The notes below the pieces were generated by a model. The model did no database searches, was not told the DNA's origin, and saw only the letters and a program-made list of their open reading frames with translations. The translations under genes and the position numbers were made by a program. This document shows positions 59,722-64,000 of a stretch of DNA of 64,000 nt, piece after piece (positions within the stretch are counted from its first letter, which is position 1; each line of letters begins with the position of its first letter). Origin of the DNA: Pleurodeles waltl. Lineage: Eukaryota > Chordata > Amphibia > Caudata > Salamandridae. The DNA lies in contig NC_090446.1 in NCBI RefSeq assembly GCF_031143425.1, positions 654,493,717-654,557,716 of the forward strand. The letters run 5' to 3'.

Positions 59722-60764
59722 TGGCCTGGCAAGATGGCGGCCAAAACTTGTCTCTAAGGAACTCTGGCATTCCCCCATTCAAATCCTTTAGAATCCTCCT
59801 TTATTTCACATACTAAAGACAGCTAAAGAGCTGCCCCTGATGCTGTTACCGATCATCAACAAGCCAAGTACACCAGTGACTTGTAACTAGCAGCAGATAC
59901 CGAGCACTGAGACTGGAAGACTGTGATAGCTTTGCTTCCAACACCTTGGGTGGATAGAAACCAGGGACACCGGAGAGGAAGATCGCCCAACTCCTGGCCT
60001 GAGCGGGTGCGAGTGGCCTGGGTCCCCCCTTTGCTGTTGGTGGGGGAACAGCGAGAGAAGCGGTCTCCAGTAGTGGTGGTTGGCTCTGACCTGGGCTGAC
60101 ACTGTACCCTGCAATGAACTGGTGCGGGCCCTGTGGCTTACGAGGAGATCCAGCACCAACATTTGCAGGAGAGCAGACCCCCTGTAGGAGCGGGGATGGC
60201 TGGGCTGCCTGTTGATGGCAATGAGACATGGTGGCTGCTCAATGGGGCCCCTGAATTAGACAAAGCCCTGCCACCCATGGGGCTTGGCTGACTGGGGGCG
60301 GCTTAGAGGAGTGAGTTAGGCCTGTGTTGTTAACTGTGTTGAGGCCTGCAGGTACAGAGCACCTGAGAGAGGGCATGTGAATGTTTTAGTGCCCACATGG
60401 TGATGGAGACGGCTGACACAGTTGCAGAGGATCGTGCCACGGTGGTCTGCCATTAGTGGGCCCCCTCCCCTGAACCTCACTTCTCCGCTGCTGAATTCTC
60501 TGGTGAGGGTTAGCCTTTTTGTTGCTGGTGGTGGTCCCTGAGACCCTCTTGGACAGTTGCCACTGGCCTAGCTGCTCCCTACCACTTGTGTCATTGGAGT
60601 GACCTGGAGACATTGCTAGCCTAGGTGGGTGTACCTGCTCAGCTCTCCCTCTCTACTCCATTTATTGTTCAACCCTGCTCCGGGAACACTGACTGCACAT
60701 GCCTGGCAAATACATTCATGGAGATTCTGGCAGTTAAGTGAGCTCTGAGGTTGTCCACCACTCA
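59722..60764 (+). mobile_element. L1 5' untranslated region with YY1-like site
   Basis: The segment starts GGCCTGGCAAGATGGCGGCC. AAGATGGCGGC (59731-59741) is a strong match to a YY1 site, the element known near the first bases of mammalian L1 promoters. The region is moderately GC-rich, has no ORF and is followed by an ORF1 relic. The start is placed at the YY1 context because the upstream DNA looks unrelated. Confidence 0.5.
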
Positions 60765-61690
60765 TGAGTAAACATAAGGTGCATTAGACCCAGTGAACCA
60801 ACACAATCATGCAACATACGGTCACTCTGGTGCCCACCCCAGCCAACCTGAGACAGGTTGGACTCATGCAGGGCACTGAGGGCCCCCCGCCACAGGAGGA
60901 CTTATTGAGGGTGGACCTCCTGGCCACAAAAGAAGACTTGAGGGCAAATTCAGAGAGTAAGATAGAGTGAGTGACTGTGGGTGTCAACTTGCTCAGGGCA
61001 GATCTCTATAAAGTGACTCAGAAAATAACTGCAGAAGAGACATCCATTACGGAGCTCCAAAATGAAGTCACAGTGATGCAGGAGTGCATTGTAAAGCTAA
61101 AAATAGTGCCAAAGACTCTGGAAGACAGGGCTGAGGATGCAGAGGCACAATACCATCTGTGTATTGGGATTTTAGGAGGGGGCTGAGGGCCAATACACTG
61201 AGAGATTCCTGGAGGACTATATCAGGCAGAACCTAAACTCACAGCGTCTTTTTACAAGGTTTTTGGGGGAGCTTGAACATTGAGTGCTGGCAGCTCATTA
61301 ACCGCCCCACTCTGGGAGCCCCCAAGATTGATCCATGCTCGCATCTTTCACTACAAAGAAAGTGACTGCATTCTGAAAGCAACCAGGGAGGCTGGAACAC
61401 TACAGTACAAAAATTATATTATACACAGACTATACACATAAGGTGCAAATCCAAAAGAAATTGCACCAGGAGGTCAAGCAAAAACATAAAGCTATGAACT
61501 TGCAATACATACACAGCAAGACTGTGCATTATAGCCAATGAAAAAACTAAATTATTTAATAGGCTGGTGGAGGTATGGGAGTGGTTTGATCTCTGGGACA
61601 GGGTACCTGCCGAAGCCTGGGGAGTGAGAGGGTCCTGTGGACACCTGAAGATATGGGAGGCAAGGTGCATGACTGTGTGACTAGTTGGAA
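60765..61690 (+). pseudogene. L1 ORF1 (RNA-binding chaperone) remnant
   Basis: ORF1 proteins coat L1 RNA as trimers. A likely start at 60765 (M-S-K-H-K-V-H) is soon followed by stops. 60971-61186 gives a coiled-coil stretch (T-A-E-E-T-S-I-T-E-L-Q-N-E-V-T-V-M) leading to L-C-I-G-I-L-G. After a frameshift, E-G-Q-Y-T-E-R-F-L-E-D-Y-I and then P-P-R-L-I-H-A-R-I-F-H-Y-K-E-S-D and I-L-K-A-T-R-E-A-G-T-L-Q-Y-K (about 61320-61412) represent the RRM and C-terminal domain; F-N-R-L-V-E-V-W-E-W-F comes near 61565. ORF2 is not present downstream, which is unusual because truncation normally removes the 5' end. Confidence 0.65.
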
Positions 61691-62017
61691 TCGGCTGGTG
61701 GTGGCCTGTGCAGGACCCCGCATGTTTTGGTGCAGGAGGATGGCACTATGTGGCATGAGGGGGTGTCATCCTTAATGGAGAGCCTCACAATTCCAACTGA
61801 GGCTGGAGTTTGGGGGGAACCACAGCCCCACCAGCAGCTATGGTGTCAGATATGGAGGAGCCTGTTGATGTGGTGCTCTGAACCTTTCTTCATTATTGTG
61901 CCCTTTGGGGGGATCCTGCATTGAGGATCTGAGGTGCGGAAGACTCATGTGCTGTACACTGTTACTGACACTCTGGAGACTGTGAGGCTGGAGGGCGGGT
62001 GAGCATGTACAGGCAAA
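61691..62017 (+). other. Sequence between L1 ORF1 relic and microsatellite
   Basis: GC-moderate sequence that may continue the L1 but has no ORF2 endonuclease motifs. No border signal was seen. Confidence 0.3.
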
Positions 62018-62035
62018 TATCTATCTCTCTATCTG

Positions 62036-62115
<80 letters not shown>

Positions 62116-62131
62116 CCTATCTATCTATCTA
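62018..62131. repeat. (CTAT)n microsatellite
   Basis: About 27 tetranucleotide units, with isolated CTGT and CTAC variants. Confidence 0.95.
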
Positions 62132-62134
62132 TAT

Positions 62135-62525
62135 CACTGAAAAAAACAAAGGTTACAGGGACATTATAGTTAAGCTCTGAATTTACTCATTCAAAACCAC
62201 CAAAATTCAGCAGTTATTGTTAGAGTTGTTTCAAGTAACTATAACTCGTGCCCTAAGATAACTATAACTCATGCCCTTGTCATGCACATTTTTCTTATCA
62301 ATAACTTCATTGCAAATGTTGCAGTGATAATATCAAAGATGCCATAGAGGATGTCATCAATCATATAATATATGGATGGCGAAGGCCCAAGTTATAGTTA
62401 CCTTAGAGCGCAAGTTATAGTTACTTGAAATAACTGTAACTAGAACTGCTGAATTTCTATGGTTTTGTATGAGTAAATTCAGACCTTAACTATAACATCC
62501 CTGTAACTTTTTGTTTTTTTCAGTG
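62135..62525. mobile_element. 391-bp MITE with long terminal inverted repeats
   Basis: CACTGAAAAAAACAAAGGTT at the start pairs with the complement of the end (CACTGAAAAAAACAAAAAGT). The match extends more than 100 bp on each side, through ACAGGGACATTATAGTTAAG and AGTAACTATAACT-type words. The centre (about 62280-62380) is unique. There is no ORF and the target duplication is unclear. The superfamily is undetermined. Confidence 0.75.
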
Positions 62526-62670
62526 AATTTCTATGTCTTTTTAATATAAAGTCATTTTAATTACTATATGTTAATTTCATCACCACTGCGCATGGCCCTG
62601 CAGCCAGGCCCTTATAAACACCCAACCCTGTGCTGTGCACAGCATTTGGCCACAGGACTGTCTCTGTCAG

Positions 62671-62842
62671 TAGATCTGTGTGTGGGTCTGTGAGTGTCTG
62701 AGTGGGACTGAAATTGGGTGTGTGAGTCTATGAGTGGGTCTGAGTGGGTTCATGAGTGTCTGAGTGGGTGTGTGAGTGGGCTCATGAGTCTCTGAGAACA
62801 TGTATGAGTGAATGAATTAGTGTATGAATGAGTCTGTGAATG
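62671..62842 (+). repeat. Degenerate TGAGTG-rich tandem tract
   Basis: Irregular repeats of (C)TGAGTGGGT(C/G)TGTGAGTGT, with the period varying around 8 and 16 bp. Confidence 0.7.
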
Positions 62843-64000
62843 TTTTTTTTTTGCATATCCCCAGATATCCTCAAATATTAGAGGATATGCAAGGATATTT
62901 GAGGATATCGCTCATGATGAAGAAAAATAATTTTAAACAAATAATTTGACTCTAAAACACCCTATATCACACCCCTGGGGTCAAGGTACCACCACCCTGA
63001 CTGCTTATACCACTTATCATTTTTATTTTCAGCCCAGGGGACCCTCTCTGATATCATAAAAGGGTGGTCGCAAATTTCTAGTCAGCTTGTGGCCAGCCAG
63101 CAGCGCTTCCATTCGCACCTGCATTCGTGAAAATTTGGGAATATTCCTGCTTTATTTGCGGCCAGAGATATACAAAATTATTTTCCCTTTAATATCTCCA
63201 AAACTACTTGATGGATTTGCACCAAGTAAGCAAAAACACAATCTGTGCACCGAAAGCTAGCTTTCTGCCACATTTGGTGTAACTCCGTTCAGCGGTTCGG
63301 GCTGTAGTCATGTCTCAAGGTCTTATGGGAATTAACATAGGAAACACAACATTTTTTAAACCCCCTTTTTCTTGGCACCCCCTTGATGGATCACCCCAAA
63401 CTTTCCATGTGCACCAAGAATCCCTGGGCCACTATTTGTGGACAATTTTGTGAAGATTTGTCAAACGGTGCCAAAGAAATAGGCAAGTAAGAAAACGCTT
63501 TTTCTATAGAAACATGGTCCTAACTATATATAACTAGTGGCAACTGCCACTAGGTAAGATAGATTGGCACCGACTTGTGCATGATGATAAACTTGAGAGT
63601 TAGTTATGTGAGAAATCACAAACAGCAGGGATTTGTATTTTCTCCAGAAACATTTGGATAGGTGTCACGGAAGTGAACAAATCCCCAAGTTTGATTAAGA
63701 GAGTTTTCTTTTTTATAGGCCCATAAAATGATAGCACAATGTAGTCCACATCCCTTGTGATACACATTAACAATTTGTAATGTTGGCTCATGAACATTAG
63801 GCAGCCAATTAAACCCTGACCATTCATAGATAGGACCTGAGGTCTAAATAAAAACTGTATTTTACAAAATACAATTGTAATTTATGATGGCATTCCTTTG
63901 CACAAGTTGCATATGTAATGTTTCACAAAATGTGACATTTATGTAAGATTAGGTGTATTATTTGATGAAAATATATATTTTTGACTTTGGACTATTTTGA
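62843..64000. other. Unassigned stretch
   Basis: A small inverted pair GATATCCTCAAATAT (62864-62878 against 62895-62909) is the only structure. The sequence to about 63530 has the feel of an old interspersed repeat, but no second copy exists in the window. No gene was found. Confidence 0.4.

Overview
The window looks like intergenic or intronic DNA from a very large, repeat-saturated vertebrate genome. Among genomes I know, the repeat vocabulary fits a salamander best, such as a Pleurodeles-type newt: L1, L2-clade and Ty3/gypsy remnants, MITEs with GGGCC(A/C) or GGCCC ends, and several-kilobase non-coding repeats carrying GCGTCG blocks. This species-level idea comes from remembered repeat families, not from a database search. 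I found no convincing host protein-coding exon, rRNA or functional tRNA, and nothing bacterial or phage-like. Nearly every recognisable piece is a transposable element or its debris, and most of the conceptual open frames are chance or antisense readings.

Layout. 1-1075 is the 3' end of an L1-like LINE. 1.1-9.5 kb is mostly unassigned sequence, with two MIR-like SINE relics, a hairpin-bearing MITE-like stretch and an L2-clade reverse-transcriptase tail (7.3-7.8 kb). 9.53-11.28 kb is a copy of a long non-coding repeat, called R1 here. At 11.28 kb it meets the end of a Harbinger-like element read on the minus strand; that element carries a 2.4-kb two-level minisatellite and a low-complexity coding remnant, and breaks off near 15.99 kb. 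16-25 kb is sparse and holds a Penelope-like inverted structure between TA microsatellites at 23.6-23.9 kb. 25.2-26.8 kb holds a decayed Ty3/gypsy protease-RT segment plus an inverted LTR of the same family. 30.4-36.2 kb holds three intact palindromic MITEs, two of which are built almost wholly of consecutive near-perfect hairpins. 36.3-38.9 kb is a second gypsy copy (gag, protease, RT, 3' LTR) with an internal deletion. 39.6-43.1 kb has a decayed MITE, an R1 copy and a tRNA-derived SINE. 45.6-49.3 kb is a related repeat (R2) followed by R1 with a nested MITE. 50-56 kb holds two minus-strand L1 ORF2 corpses, an L2 fragment and another R1 copy. 56.0-58.8 kb is an inverted R1 copy with a complete 929-bp MITE nested inside. 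58.8-62 kb has an L2 tail, a small MITE and an L1 5' end with an ORF1 relic. The rest is a tetranucleotide microsatellite, a 391-bp palindromic MITE and a TGAGTG-rich tract.

The elements do not work together as a pathway; they form a stratified record of insertion. Nesting gives relative ages: R1 copies are older than the MITEs inside them. The most striking unexplained structure is the multi-hairpin MITE family at 31602-32315 and 35629-36220. The two copies have diverged, yet both arms of each hairpin carry matching changes, so pairing is preserved by covariation. I regard this as the best candidate here for an undescribed process.
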